From Parascedosporium putredinis (taxonomy: Eukaryota > Ascomycota > Sordariomycetes > Microascales > Microascaceae), in contig CASHTG010000012.1 of NCBI GenBank assembly GCA_949357655.1, positions 682,001 through 746,000 of the forward strand: a DNA stretch of 64,000 nucleotides, given 5' to 3'. The position numbers were made by a program, and so were the translations under genes. This document shows, piece by piece, positions 48,390 to 60,211 of the stretch (within the stretch, counting starts at the first letter, position 1; each line of letters starts with the position of its first letter). Below the pieces are notes generated by a model that saw nothing but the letters and a program-made list of their open reading frames with translations, did no database searches and had not been told where the DNA came from.

Positions 48390-50482
48390 ATGTTGGATTC
48401 GAAGACGCTCCTCACAATCGCGCTCTCGGCGATACCGGTGTTTATCATCAAGGGCCTCTCATGGCTCAAACACCATAGGTTGGTCCGATTCAAGGACTGG
48501 CCCCAAATGAAGCCTTCCTCGTGTGGGGTCATATGGCGGAGCTCGCTGTGCAGATGGGCAAAGGACCAGAGGCGGAACAGTTTGGTGAGTACATGGTCGC
48601 GCATTGTTGGCGGGGAAGGGGGAAGGGATGCAGACATTCATTGTCAAAAAGACGCGGAGCAGGATGCCGATCGCATGGCTGCTTTTTCTGCGCATTGCCA
48701 CCCCTCACCGACCCGCTGCTTCACCAAGGATGCAGACCAGGACTGACGAAGGACTGTGTGGTAGACCTCGCTCTCGGCCGGATTATGGAATCGCTTGACA
48801 ACCCACCCCTCCTCGTGCTCGATATCTGGCCGCTCAACTACCCCATGGCCATCATCCTCAACCACGATGTCGCCGAGCAGATCTCTCGCGCCTCGAAAAC
48901 TTCCCCTATGGCACCCCTAAGTCCCCGACGATGAGCTATCTTAGCCCGCTGATCGGCAAGAATTCTCTCGTTTCGATCAATGTACGTAGCTCGGTCACCT
49001 CGGCCCGCGATATGCGCTGTCGCATTCCGTTAACTCATGATACCACAAATGTTATAGGGCGAGATGTGGAAGACTCTCCGAAAGCGATTCAACTCGGGGT
49101 TTGCTCCTCAGCACCTCCTCAAACTCCTCCCTAATATCATCGAGAAGGTCCCACCCTTCCTCGACCACCTCGACCGCTTCGCCGAGACTGGCGAAACTGC
49201 CCTGCTAAGCGACTACACGACGAATCTGACCTTTGACATCATTGGCATGGCCACGATGGATATGGACTTCGCCGCCCAGAAACCGCCTGCGGAGCGCGGA
49301 GAACTCGTGACTCTCTATATCGAGCTTGTCGACTCTTTCAAGGCCTTGGAGGACACCCCCGTTTCCCCGTGGCTTTTGCACCCCATGGTGGCGATGCGCC
49401 AAGTCCAAATCGCCCGCCGCATCGACCCCATGATCAAAGTCTTATCCGTGCCAAGCACGAGGAACTCATACGGGGCGAAGCGCCCAAGACGCGAAGTGTG
49501 CTTTCGTTGGCCCTCGAGGGCGTTGACAACCTGACCGACGATATCCTGCAACAAACATGCGATAACCTCAAGACTTTCCTTTTCGCCGGTCACGACACGA
49601 CGAGTATTCTGCTGCAGTGGTCGTTCTACGAGCTAGAGCGGTCGCCCAAGGTCGCTGAAGCGCTGTGCGCGGAGCTGGACGAGCTCTTCGGACCCGACAC
49701 GGACCCCGAAGTCGTGATGAAGGCATTGGCAGAGCGCGGGGACGAGATCATGAACAAGATGACGTATACCTCGGCTTTCATCAAGGAGATTCTCAGGCTG
49801 TACCCACCCGGCGGCTCTGCGCGCCTAGTACCTCCCGGCACCGGCCTGTTTGTGACGGCGCCTGGCGGCAAGTCGTACTGCCTTGACGGCATGCTCATCT
49901 ACTTGTGTCCCACCGTGATACAGCGCGACCCTGAGGTCTTTGGACCCACCTGCAACGATTTCCTACCCGAGCGGTGGATCGGCGACTCGGACACCAGCAT
50001 GCGGACTAACAGCGGCCTTGTGGTCGGTGACGGCGACAAGGCGTCAGCGGGCGGGAGTACGGCGGGAGCCGGGAAGAAGACGCCACCCAGCGCATGGCGC
50101 CCGTTTGAGAGGGGTCCTAGGAACTGCATCGGGCAGGAGCTGGCCAACATCGAGTCCAAGATCATCCTTGCGTGCGTAGCGCGGAGATATGAGTTTGTCA
50201 AGGTCGGCGTTGGGGCGATCAAGAGGGACGAGGCGGGCGAAAAGGTCATGGGGGATAATGGCAAATACGTGGCAGAGACAGAGCTGTACAGCGTAAGTTT
50301 TTTTTTTTTTCCTTTTTCGTGACACCCACCCTTGATCTTGCATGCGTCTACACTACATGAAGCACAGCTTGCTAACCTCCACATGCAACAACGAACAGAG
50401 CCGACAAATCACCGCGAAGCCTGTCGACGGCCTGGTAGCCAAAGTGAGGCTCAAGCCTGGTGCCAAGTCTAGAACCTCTTGA
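48390..50482 (+). CDS. cytochrome P450 monooxygenase
   Basis: A microsomal heme-thiolate monooxygenase of about 589 residues. An N-terminal membrane anchor (LTIALSAIPVFIIKG) precedes the catalytic domain. The I-helix carries AGHDTTS, the K-helix ExxR is EILR, the PERF-like motif is FLPERW, and the heme loop FERGPRNCIGQ holds the axial Cys. Likely exons are 48390-48584, 48729-48981, 49058-50292 and 50399-50482, with consistent phases; the second acceptor is the least certain. Frame breaks lie at A runs near 48507, 48896-48899 and 49436-49438. The segment before the heme loop has a Gly/Ser-rich insertion (GDGDKASAGGSTAGAGKK) not typical of the fold. CYP family and substrate cannot be fixed here; no secondary-metabolite backbone gene lies beside it. 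Confidence 0.93.
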
Positions 50483-53400
50483 ACGGTTCGTCTTTCTTTA
50501 TGATACCCTCTGCACCCCGCAGGGTGGCTTGTAACAACATTGGCGGTTTCTGGGCTTATGGTAGTATTGGCTCTTTTTCCTTTCTTTTTTTTTTGGGAGC
50601 TGGACTTGTTGGAGAATAGCATACCGGGGTACATCTGTGGATTTGGATCCATTTTGTCTATTGTTTTATAATGTAAATCTGGAATGGTAGCATACCCCGA
50701 AAACAACAAGCGGTTTATTAGTACTCTTTGGTTAATAACTGGTCACTGGTATCCCAACTCATCACAAATGGATCATGGATCCATTGCATCCAATGTGTTT
50801 GGCTAGCAGTCAGCCATCGACCTTGGTAAATGTCGTGAACGCGGGCGCAGAGACGACAAACCAGGAAATTCTTCCGAGTCGTACGTAGCACGCTTTAAGG
50901 TGGGCACTAGGGCTCTCTCTGTGTCGTGTATTCTGCGGTGGTTAGTTGGTGGAACGATCGGCGTATGGTCGTACACTACCCTCCCAAGGTACTTGAACTA
51001 TCATCACCCATAGTCACCTCGAGTGCCATGAGCATTTACTTTGCCCACTGTGTACTCTTGTTGTTCATCCTGGATCCATTGTCTTCACACACAACACGAG
51101 ATACAAGGGTCAACTTGATCATACTGGATCCATTGTATCAACAACGGCTGATGGCAACGAAAGAATAGTGGGGCTCATCTCCCGTGAAACCGCACTAACT
51201 GATTGCCTCCCCATGACGAGCCCTTGAAAGCCTCGAAGCTTAGTGCGGGCGCTAGTTGCCGGCGAGCAAGGGGAGCTCATTTTTGGCGTTAGGCTTAAAA
51301 TCTGGGCGACAACCTAACTTGGACGCCAGCTCCAACGCCAACAGGATAAGCCGACCTGGCCGACGCCAGATGGCCGGATAGAAACCCTCTCGGTATTATG
51401 TTGAAATAATTTGTTCCTCCTCTTTGAAACGAGGAAAAGGAAGTTTACAAAGAGGAAGAAGAAGAAAACGAAGAAAAATCGAACAGGAGACATTAAAATC
51501 GGACTCGGCAACTAGTTGTCGATTGGGCCCGTACCTAAAAGGCGCACGCATAGGAGCCCAGTGAATGAAGCCAAAAGTGAGAAGGCAAGGGAGGACAGGA
51601 GGCAGAAAATGGATGAAGAAATCTTCATTGGTCAACATACTGATCCACAAGATCAAGGAGTTGGTGTATTATCTCCCCTTCCACGTCAGAGCTGCGCGTC
51701 AGCGTCAAGCAACGCACCTCGGCGATGAGCTTTGCCTCAAGTCAGCGGTGGGTGTGGGGAGTACCGAAGCCTTGGCTTCATCTCGGAGAGAATGGATCAA
51801 TTGGGCTTGAAGAAAGTAAGAACCTCACACTCTACGTAGCTCATGAGCCCAGAGCTGATGACCGAGGGCTAGGACTCGCCCCAGTTGATCTAGCCCGGAG
51901 CTCAAAGCAATTGACAACACTGAACACTGAAGAAAATAGCTTGCGCGGCAGGCCGGGAAGACACTTCAAGTGTTGGGACGGGTCCACAGAAACCCGCATC
52001 TTCGTTCTGCTCTTGCGTCTCTATCTACTTCATCTTCTTAGAGACTTTAGTGTCGTTGGCTGTTTAGCTCTGAGTGCGGAACAATGGCGCCAGATCCAGT
52101 TCTATTCTGGGCCGCCTTTGGCTGTCTGCCACAATAATCTTCTGCTTATGCACGGTTCGGGGTGAGCGGGAAGGGTTAAGTGAATCCGGGCTGCCGGGGC
52201 CTAGGGCAAGCGGTTCGATCTCTGTTAAAAGCTTCCATAGGCTCACTCGGTCCCATGGCGGCTGGCGTTCTGGAAGAATGGGAAGAGCCTCTCTCGCCTT
52301 TAGCCACCCACGGTTCGGCAGCCGTTCCCAACGGTCTAAACAACGAGACGTGCTGCATGCCAACGCGGAGCCTTTCATTTCGTCGTTTGCCAAGGTAGTC
52401 ACCACATGCATATATTCCACCAAGGCCGCGTACATCAGGGGCTCCTATCAACATATACTGAATTGTATATTGATCTGCCTCTGCGCGAACCGTCATCCCA
52501 AAGAGGGAGGACGTGGAAGTCTGAAGGTGGCGTGCAATGGGGATGCGGTGATGGCGTTTTCTGAGATCTCGAGGTCCAGACAGGGGTGCGCAAATGGAGA
52601 GCTCATCGAGGCCAATCCAGTCTCCGGACATGCGCTGGAACCAACTGCGGTAAGAGTTCGGAAGGCTAGCAATACGGGAAATTGAAGGAGGGAACAGACA
52701 CTGGGCGACGAAGCCGACGGAAAAAGAACAGAATGTAACGCTGGCCACTCAGAAACAGAGCAGCTGAAGGCCCAGACATTGAAACTCTTTCCATCTGACT
52801 TGTTCTAGATAATCAATCCTAAAATCATTATGGTGTGATCATACCTCCTGAACTATGGCACAAGAAATGGAGATGGCCGAGCAGAGCACGGCCGGGCATC
52901 ATACTTCGTAACTGGAGAAAGTAGGATGACGTTAGACATGGATTGACTCCAGGACATCTCATGCAATATTAGCCAGCGCCGATGATGAATGTTGTGCAAC
53001 GTGGAGCTCGAGCACCTCGGAGATTCCATTGATCTTGGGCATTGCTGTGCATGGATGGCACTGTGCAAAGGTAACAGGGCTGGGGGAGGGTTAGATTGCA
53101 ATATTGGAGGCTTGCAGCGATATCCGTCGCAACCGAAGCGAGAGCTGCATGAAATACGTGTTGGTAGTAAAAAATCTGTTGGACCGGGTTGTCATATCCA
53201 TAGTGTACATGTAGGTTGATGTTCGAGGGCGAACCCCAACTCACTGAAATCTGAAAAGGAGAAAGGTAGAGGCGAGGGGAGATGAGACTTGTGGATAGCT
53301 GCCCCTTCAAAGGCCAGACTCTCTCCCTGAAGAACGCGGAAGGAAGGCGCCTCCAAGACCGTTGACAGGGTATTGGACCATGTGCCGACGAGGGTGGTCC

Positions 53401-56400
53401 CGTCGTGGCTCCCCGTCAAGACGCCTTCACACCAGTGACCGACCCATGGATGATTTTCACAGGCCTTCCCGGCAACATTTTTGAGGGGTGGCGCAAAGTT
53501 GATCGTATTGCCCATTTCCCTCTCCTCCTTGGATAATACACCAGTTGACCCTTGCCAGGCTGCCAAGATACCAACGAGGCTTTGCAACAGCGGGCCCCGG
53601 ATCAATTCTACAGACCCCGCTATTTGTGGAGAAGAAAAGGGAAGATTCAGAAGGGAAAGAGAAAACGCCAAACATTTGTATTGATCCTTCAGCTGTTGTG
53701 GCGAGAAGCGATTCGCATCATTGGTGTCTAAACTAATGAGCAAGGTTGGTGATCGTCCGTCCTGGTTCCTCAGTTGGACGAACCGCAGCGCACGTCCATC
53801 ATTTAGCACATCCACGGGCCTGGTCGTTGCCCCAGTCCAATCCATCGGCATCCCCCTCACGAGAATCCCCCACCGGAAGTGATCTTCTTCTCTGGCATGT
53901 TCATGTCAAAGTGCCGGAACTCCCGTTCGGTGCCTCAACGAAGGTCGGGTGAGCCAGGTTGTCGGCGAAGGAGCCGGATTGATCACACACATCCACTTCT
54001 GCTCCTCTTCCCCGCACCGCTGCCAGGCTCCATCAACGCTCCTTCAACCTCTGCTCTGTCCTGTTGGCTCCAATGAACCTCCCTGTCCGTGATGGCCTTG
54101 GATGGGCCTTAAAAGTCATGATACCCTCGCGTCTGTAACCCTTCAGGGCGCTAGATCCGAGCCGAGCGAAAATTGTCGGGTCTCTGTCATGCGGTATGTG
54201 GTGCTGTGTCTTGACCCCCACTCGCTTCATCTCTAGCCTTCTACCTTTCCTAGAATATCGCTTATTCCGTTCTTCCTAAATTTTCTCCTTGCTTTACTTC
54301 CCCACATGTGCCATTCTCTGGGATGCGATTCAGGGATACGGAGCGTGCTCTCTGAACTATTAAACCTCTACAATGGCAACTTTGAAGGCCTTGAAAACCG
54401 TGTCCGAGATCTAATATCGTCTCTTTATCACTACATATGTCACGGTAATCGATCGGAAGATCAATTCCTCAACGGTCCTAGTCTTGGCTCCTGTTTGCGG
54501 ACGCCTTGACCCGGCAATGCCTTCCGAACAGACTGGTCGCTTTGTTTTTGGGTTTACATGGTTCGGTGACTGTTGGCGCCTGCACGAATGGCCTTGATTT
54601 CCATCTCGTTTCCGCCTTTGGTACAATTTTCCCCGGTCCGGAAGGCTCAAAAGCAGTTCCGGGGCCATTGAGAGAGCTCATCCATTTGTCCAAAAATACT
54701 TTGGCGAGACGAGAGGTCGCACAAGAGCGTTACATCGGACGCTTAGCAGCCCACAAAAGAAAAGTGAGTGGCGTCGACCACGCCCACAAAGGATGGATGG
54801 CATCCTGCAGGTCCCAAGAAATGGGCGTGCGCGGGCACAAAGCGGCGGGCACAGGATGCAAGAGGGCGAGAGACGAAGTGGGAGCACACCCGCAGTCGTT
54901 CTCCACGGCGATACCGGCGCGACTGGTCTCTCAAGGCTTGTCCGTGCAAACTCTGGGTTGGCTGGCGGCTCGCTGCGAGCAGTTCCATACCAATATTCGA
55001 AGGCTCGGCATCGAGTGCCAAGAAGATGGGAAGAAGGGATGCCTTTGGAAGAAGATTGAAGGGACAAGGCTCATTGAAAAGATGAAGGGGGACGAAGGCT
55101 CCATTCTTGCCTGTGACCCTGTGTTGGTTTTCTTGGCGGTGTTATTTTCCCGCTCTGGGAGGGGCGACAATGATTCCTTTTTTTCCCCTTTCTTTTCTTT
55201 CGGCTGTGTTGCTCAACTGCAACACTCTCTCTGTCGTGTCATGCTGGATCCAACCCTGCACAAGAGATCTCTCCCCCAACTCGGCTGCTGCACCCTGTAA
55301 AGAGGCAAGTTGGCCGCACCCGAAATTACTCCAAAGCATCAATGGCCATGGCAGATGGCGTGGCCGGATCTTGTCCTTCTCCCACACCCCTGACATAGAA
55401 GTGCATCCGGAAATATTCTCCCGCGATTCGATACCTTCTCCACCGTTGTCGCGTTTTACTGATGAGTCGGGCGCCAAGAATACCAGAAAATTTGGGTCAG
55501 TAGACGAGAAGGCAAGGAATTGTAAGACAGGAGTCGGAGTTCCTTCAGCGCGAAGACCCGATTCTGGGAAAGCGGGACAAAGAGAACATTGAAGACGAAG
55601 AAACAAGCCCACTTACACGGAGCTCTTGCGTGACACAGCACGACGATCCTTCCCGCTCACACTCAAAAGTCTTCCCTTCTTCCTTGCTACAATTCGATAA
55701 TACGAAAAGAAGAAAAGAGACAAAGAGAAAGCATAAAGAAAAGAAAAGTGGCCCAACTTGCCGACTCCGCAAGTGTAAGCTTCTCCGCAGCTGGGTGACC
55801 CCCTGATCCTGGCCCCAGTCGTCAGCGTCAGTCTGACATGCCTTTTGCCGCCCTTTCTGAATTTGTCGATGGGAGCAGGCCCATGAAGGAAGGATCCGCC
55901 AAGTCTGTCTGCGCAGAGAGGATTGTATTCCCTCACGGCATTCGTCATGGAAGGGTACACGGGGAAGATTGATTTCACCCCCTGTGCTCTTCTCTCAGCG
56001 TCCTCCAACACATTGATTCCGCACCCACGCGTTCAGAGTGCCATTCGCGCTAATTAGCCCTGCGTGCAAGGGGCGGAGAAAGCGAAAGTGAGCGGGCCCG
56101 CTCCTCGGGCGACCCTCCCGCCACCTCCGCGCGTTGTCGTTGTCACACTCGAATCAGTGCGCCGTCACCTCGTGGGGAATTGGTTGTTCGGCAACCACGC
56201 AATTCAATGCGCGCCCCCTCGCTGTCGAGCTTGAGAGAGAAGGACACTCCGCCCGGGCCAAGGGTATCTATCCGCTCGCCTTTGTTTATCTAGCCTCAGT
56301 TTCCCTCCCCGTCTTCCATCCGCGGTTTCCCTTCCTTCCCCTTTCCTTCTTTTTCCTCCCCACCAGCCGCAGCCTGACTGAAGAGGAGAGAGCAAGGACA

Positions 56401-56447
56401 ACATAAGACAGTCTTGGCACAGAAGAAGAAGAGCACGCTGACAAACG
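50483..56447. other. 6-kb gene-poor stretch
   Basis: No gene can be supported. The longest frames, 53192-53860 (minus, 222 codons) and 54506-55300 (plus, 264 codons), lack recognisable domains and overlap comparable frames on other strands. GGATCCATT words recur near 50768-50790, 51070-51080 and 51124-51135. The final 200 bp are the promoter and leader of the AA7-type oxidase. Confidence 0.55.
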
Positions 56448-58420
56448 ATGGCTCGCCTCAGCTCCATACTAGCCTCTGCGCTATTGCTCGTCCAGGCCGT
56501 CCAGGCTGGCGCTTCCAAGTGCCCTTCGGGCCTCGTCCCCCGCGAATGGGAGGGCAGGCAGTACGGCTGCAAGTGCTACGTCGGCGACTCGTGCTGGCCC
56601 AAGGCCAAGGCCTGGAACCAGCTCAAGACGACCGTCGAAGGCAACCTCCAGGTCCACGTCCCTCCCGAGGCGGCGTGCCACAACACCTTTGAGGGACCCC
56701 TCGGCACGCTCAACACCTTTGACGCGGATAAGTGCGCCGAGGTCACCGCCAACTACGGCGACGAGCAGTGGTCGTAAGTTGCCATTTCAATGCTAGATGC
56801 AAATACAAATCTGGGGGATGGAAAATAGCTAACGCGCGCGTGTTTGCGCATTGCCAACAGTACCGACCAGCCCGCTCTGAACCTTTGGAAGTACTTCACC
56901 AACAACACTTGCACCGTCACGGAAAACCCTAGCGAGCCCTGCACCCTGGGGTACTATGGCGTGTACGTGATCACGGCCAAGAAGCACGCCCACATCAAGG
57001 CCGGCGTTGACTTTGCTCGCACCCACAACCTCCGCCTCATCATCCGCAACACCGGCCATGATTTCATTGGTCGCAGCACCGGTTGGGGCGCCCTCATCAT
57101 CAACACGCACAGCTTCCAGGATATCGACATCATCACCAGCTTCAGCGGCCCCGGCAACTATGACGGCCCCGCTGTCAAGATTGGTGCCGGTGTCCAGGGT
57201 CGTCAGCTCGTCCGCACCGTTGCCGCCCAAGGCCTCGCTGTCGTTACTGGTGAATGCCCTGTAAGTTCACCTCCCTTTGATTGTAGCTCTGGGAGAAAGG
57301 CATAATCAAAGAGACAGACGCGCTAACTTGAGGCTCCTCCGCGTTACTAGACCGTCGGAATCACTGGTGGACTTATCGGAGGTGGTGGCCACGGGCCCCT
57401 CACCACTCTCTACGGCATGGCTGCTGACCAGGTCCTCGAGTTCGACATCCTGACCGTCAACGGCGAGTACAAGACCGTCAATGCCGACAACGAGCCCGAG
57501 CTCTTCTGGGCCCTCAAGGGTGGCGGCCCCTCGACCTACGCCGTCGTCCTCTCCGCCACCATTCGCGCTTTCCCCGAGCTCATCGCCTCGGGTGCCGATC
57601 TCTTCATCAACACCACCGTCATCAGCGACGAGGCCGTTTTCTGGGAGGGTGTGCGCATTTTCCACAAGTGGAGCAACCACTTCGTCGATAGCGGCCTCTA
57701 CGCCTACTTTGAGATCTTCCCCGGCACTTTCCGCACCAAGCCCTTCGTCGCCATCAACCAGACCGTCGACCAGCTCGAGGCCATCCTCGCCCCCATGATC
57801 GCCGAGCTCGAGGAGGCCGCGATTCCTCACGAGGTCCAGCTCCGTCAGTATGAGACTTTCCACGACCTCTACATTGACCGCTTCGAGGACGAGGGAGCCG
57901 GCGCCTTCGCCCTCACTGGCGGCTGGCTCTTCACCCACAAGGACGTAGAGGACCACAACGACGCCATCGTCGAGGCCTTCCAGACCGTCATCAGCCCCCG
58001 CCCCGACCTCGTGTACCAGGGCGGCATCATCGGCCACCTCTTCGACGCCGGCCACAACCACCCCGTCCCCAACTCGGCTACCCACCCTCTCTGGAGGAAG
58101 GGCACCGATTTCACCATCGCTATCCTTTCCGTGCCCCAGGGCGCTTCCCTCGAGGTGAAGGCCGACCTTCAGGACGTCCTCACCAACGTCCAGGATGCCG
58201 CCCTTCGCGCTGCGGGCCCGAACGGCTTCACCTACGTCAACGAGGCTGACCCCTTCCAGCCCAACTGGCAGGATCACTTCTGGGGCGACATCTACCCCGA
58301 GCTCCGTGCCCTGAAGAAGAAGTGGGATCCCCGTGGTGTTCTCTACGCCGTGTCCACCCCGGAACCGAGGAGTGGGAGGTCATCGAGTACGGCACGCGCC
58401 TTTGCATGCGCATTGATTAA
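56448..58420 (+). CDS. secreted FAD-linked oxidase, BBE-like (AA7 type)
   Basis: A secreted flavin oxidase of about 598 residues in the berberine-bridge-enzyme-like group; fungal AA7 members oxidise sugars or oligosaccharides, while others act on secondary metabolites. The signal peptide is MARLSSILASALLLVQAVQA. The FAD-binding PCMH domain includes IIRNTGHDFIGRSTG with the flavin-linked His (about residue 175) and TGECPTVGITGG with the second linking Cys (about 241), so bicovalent FAD is likely. The C-terminal BBE segment contains NWQDHFWGDIYPELRALKKK. Exons are 56448-56773, 56861-57260 and 57351-58420. One frame break near 58357-58362 needs one more base, after which the protein ends at the TAA at 58418. 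A cysteine-rich N-terminal region (CKCYVGDSCW) precedes the FAD domain. Confidence 0.93.
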
Positions 58421-58814
58421 AAACAAAAGTTATACATAAAGCCAGGATGTGCTACACGGGGACAGGACACTGTGTTTTTATGCTCCGTGTGGAAAGAGAC
58501 GCCAAACGTGTTAAATAGATACACCTTATATTAATCTAATGCTCATATTTTGAAGAACCAAACCAACCGTAAAGGAGTGCTCTCGCATGCAGTTCATGTT
58601 GACAACAAAAGAAACCCGGAGTTATTAAAAGAAAAGATAAAAAGTGAATTTCTGTGGTATATGCTATCCGAATTTCCTTCTTTTTTTCCCCTCCATTTCC
58701 ATATCATATTTACATGTATTCATTCATCCATGTAAGCAAGTGAAACCCTTCAACCTCATAAAGGAACCACAGAACCAACGCCAAAGACAATGCGCATCGA
58801 GAAGCAGGGCATCC
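58421..58814. other. intergenic between convergent oxidase and ADP-ribosylglycohydrolase
   Basis: The two 3' ends face each other. The stretch is AT-rich with nothing else recognisable. Confidence 0.6.
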
Positions 58815-60211
58815 TTACCTTTGCTGGTTAAAGATGGGCAGCTTCCCAAAGAGGCCCTTCGCCCTCTTCTCTTCCGCGTACCTCCTCTTCCTGTCCTCCT
58901 CTAGCTCCTGGGCCACCCTGCCCTGAAGGCGCATGAACCTCTCCTCCATCTGGTCCTTGGTGAGGAGGCCCCGGCCACCGTCCACGGCGGTGTCCTTGTC
59001 CAGCTTGCCATCGTACGCTCCCGCGCCCACGCCCAGGGTGCGGAGAGGCCCTCTGCCTTGGCCATGAGCCAGTCTCCGTGCGTGAGACCGTCGGTCCAGT
59101 GGGTGGGGAGCGCGCCGTAGCCGAGGTAGGCGCCGAGGATGGCACCGGCGAAGCAGGCGTTGGTGTCGGCGTCGCCGCCCCACATGATGAGATCGGTGAT
59201 GAGGCGCTCGAACAAGCCTATGCGGGTGCGCAGCGAGGCGGCGGGATCGGCCAGGGCGCGCATGGCGAGGCGAAGGCAGAGGATACCGGTGCCGAGGCAC
59301 TTGTAAACGTAGCCAATCTTTTGGGAGTCGTCGAGCTGCAGCGCCTCGAGGGTGGGGGCGCGGGCGTGGCGGTTGAATTCGTCGAGGTCGAGCGGGGGCT
59401 AGGCTCGCGCGCGGGACCGGGGCGCTCCTTGGCGTGGTGGGCGGCGGCCCAGGCCGGGTACCAGGCGAGGGCGGCGTCGAGGACGGCGTCGACGTCGGCC
59501 TCGGAGACGTACTCGCCGAGGAGGAGACCGCGGATAAGGTCGGTGCCGATGGCGCAGGAGACGACGCATCGGGGGTCGACGTGGGTGATGACGGACAGGG
59601 CGGCGGCGCGGTCAAAGGTCTCGGCCTGGGTTTTGCCGATGCACATGGGGCCGAGGGGTGGGTGCGCATGAGGCTGCCGTTGGGGGCGATTTCGCGGCCG
59701 CCCTTGACCCAGACGGCGTAGGCGGTGCCCTCGGGATCCGTGGTAAAGACCTTTGGCTGACGATACTGCCGACCGTGCGGCCGAGGCCGAGGGGTAGGGT
59801 GTCGAGGGCGCGCAGGCCGTTGCTCACCCAGACACTGAGCCGGGCGGCGAAGTCAGCGGGGTCCGGCGCCGATTCGGCGCCGCCGCTGTGCAGAAAGGAG
59901 AGGAGGAGCAGGCAGGCATGGTCGGTGTCGTCGGTCCAGTCGCCGGGTGCGTGGGGGAGCGGTGGTAGTCGATGCGGAAGGGGGTGGCCTGGCCGCGGGG
60001 GCTGAGGGTGAAGCGGCGGGTGGGGTAGGAGTCGCGGGAGGTCTGGGCGGAGAGGAATTCGGTGTAGAGGCCGATGGCGTCGCCGAGGGCGGAGCCGATG
60101 ATGGAGCCGATGATGCGGTCGTGGACGGTGAAGAGGACGAGCTCGGCGGTTGTCGCTGCGGAGAGCTTGAGGTTGGGGGAGCGTTCGCGGGGTTGGGGCC
60201 GGGGACGTCAT
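58815..60211 (-). CDS. ADP-ribosylglycohydrolase family protein (ARH/DraG type)
   Basis: Members remove ADP-ribose from proteins or related acceptors using two Mg ions. The reconstructed length is about 467 residues. The family signature IIGSALGDAIG lies near the N-terminus, the first metal motif is DWTDDTDHA, and the second is MWGGDADTNACFAGAILGAYLG near residue 330. The C-terminus is charged (EERFMRLQG...EEKRAKGLFGK) and ends at the stop at 58815. No intron is needed. About six frame breaks are visible, at C, G and A runs (near 60192, 59953, 59750, 59655, 59397 and 59047); the first is 2 nt short or 1 nt long. With these corrected the frame is continuous. Because the 5' end has such a break, the start at 60211 is the least certain part. 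Substrate is unknown. Confidence 0.88.

Noticed and set aside
53192..53860. 222-codon minus-strand frame in the gene-poor region
   Set aside because: No recognisable domain, odd composition, overlapping frames on other strands. I list it only as part of the gap.
54506..55300. 264-codon plus-strand frame
   Set aside because: It lacks an ATG at its stated beginning, has no domain, and comparable frames are open on both strands in the same place.
57306..58277. 323-codon open frame on the minus strand inside the AA7-type oxidase
   Set aside because: It is the antisense shadow of a GC-rich, codon-biased coding exon. It is rich in Val/Glu/Gly/Asp without domain features, and the plus-strand frame is a clear FAD oxidase.
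48390..60211. secondary-metabolite cluster (P450, FAD oxidase, transcription factor)
   Set aside because: No PKS, NRPS, terpene synthase or other backbone enzyme lies in the window, and the genes are separated by up to 6 kb.
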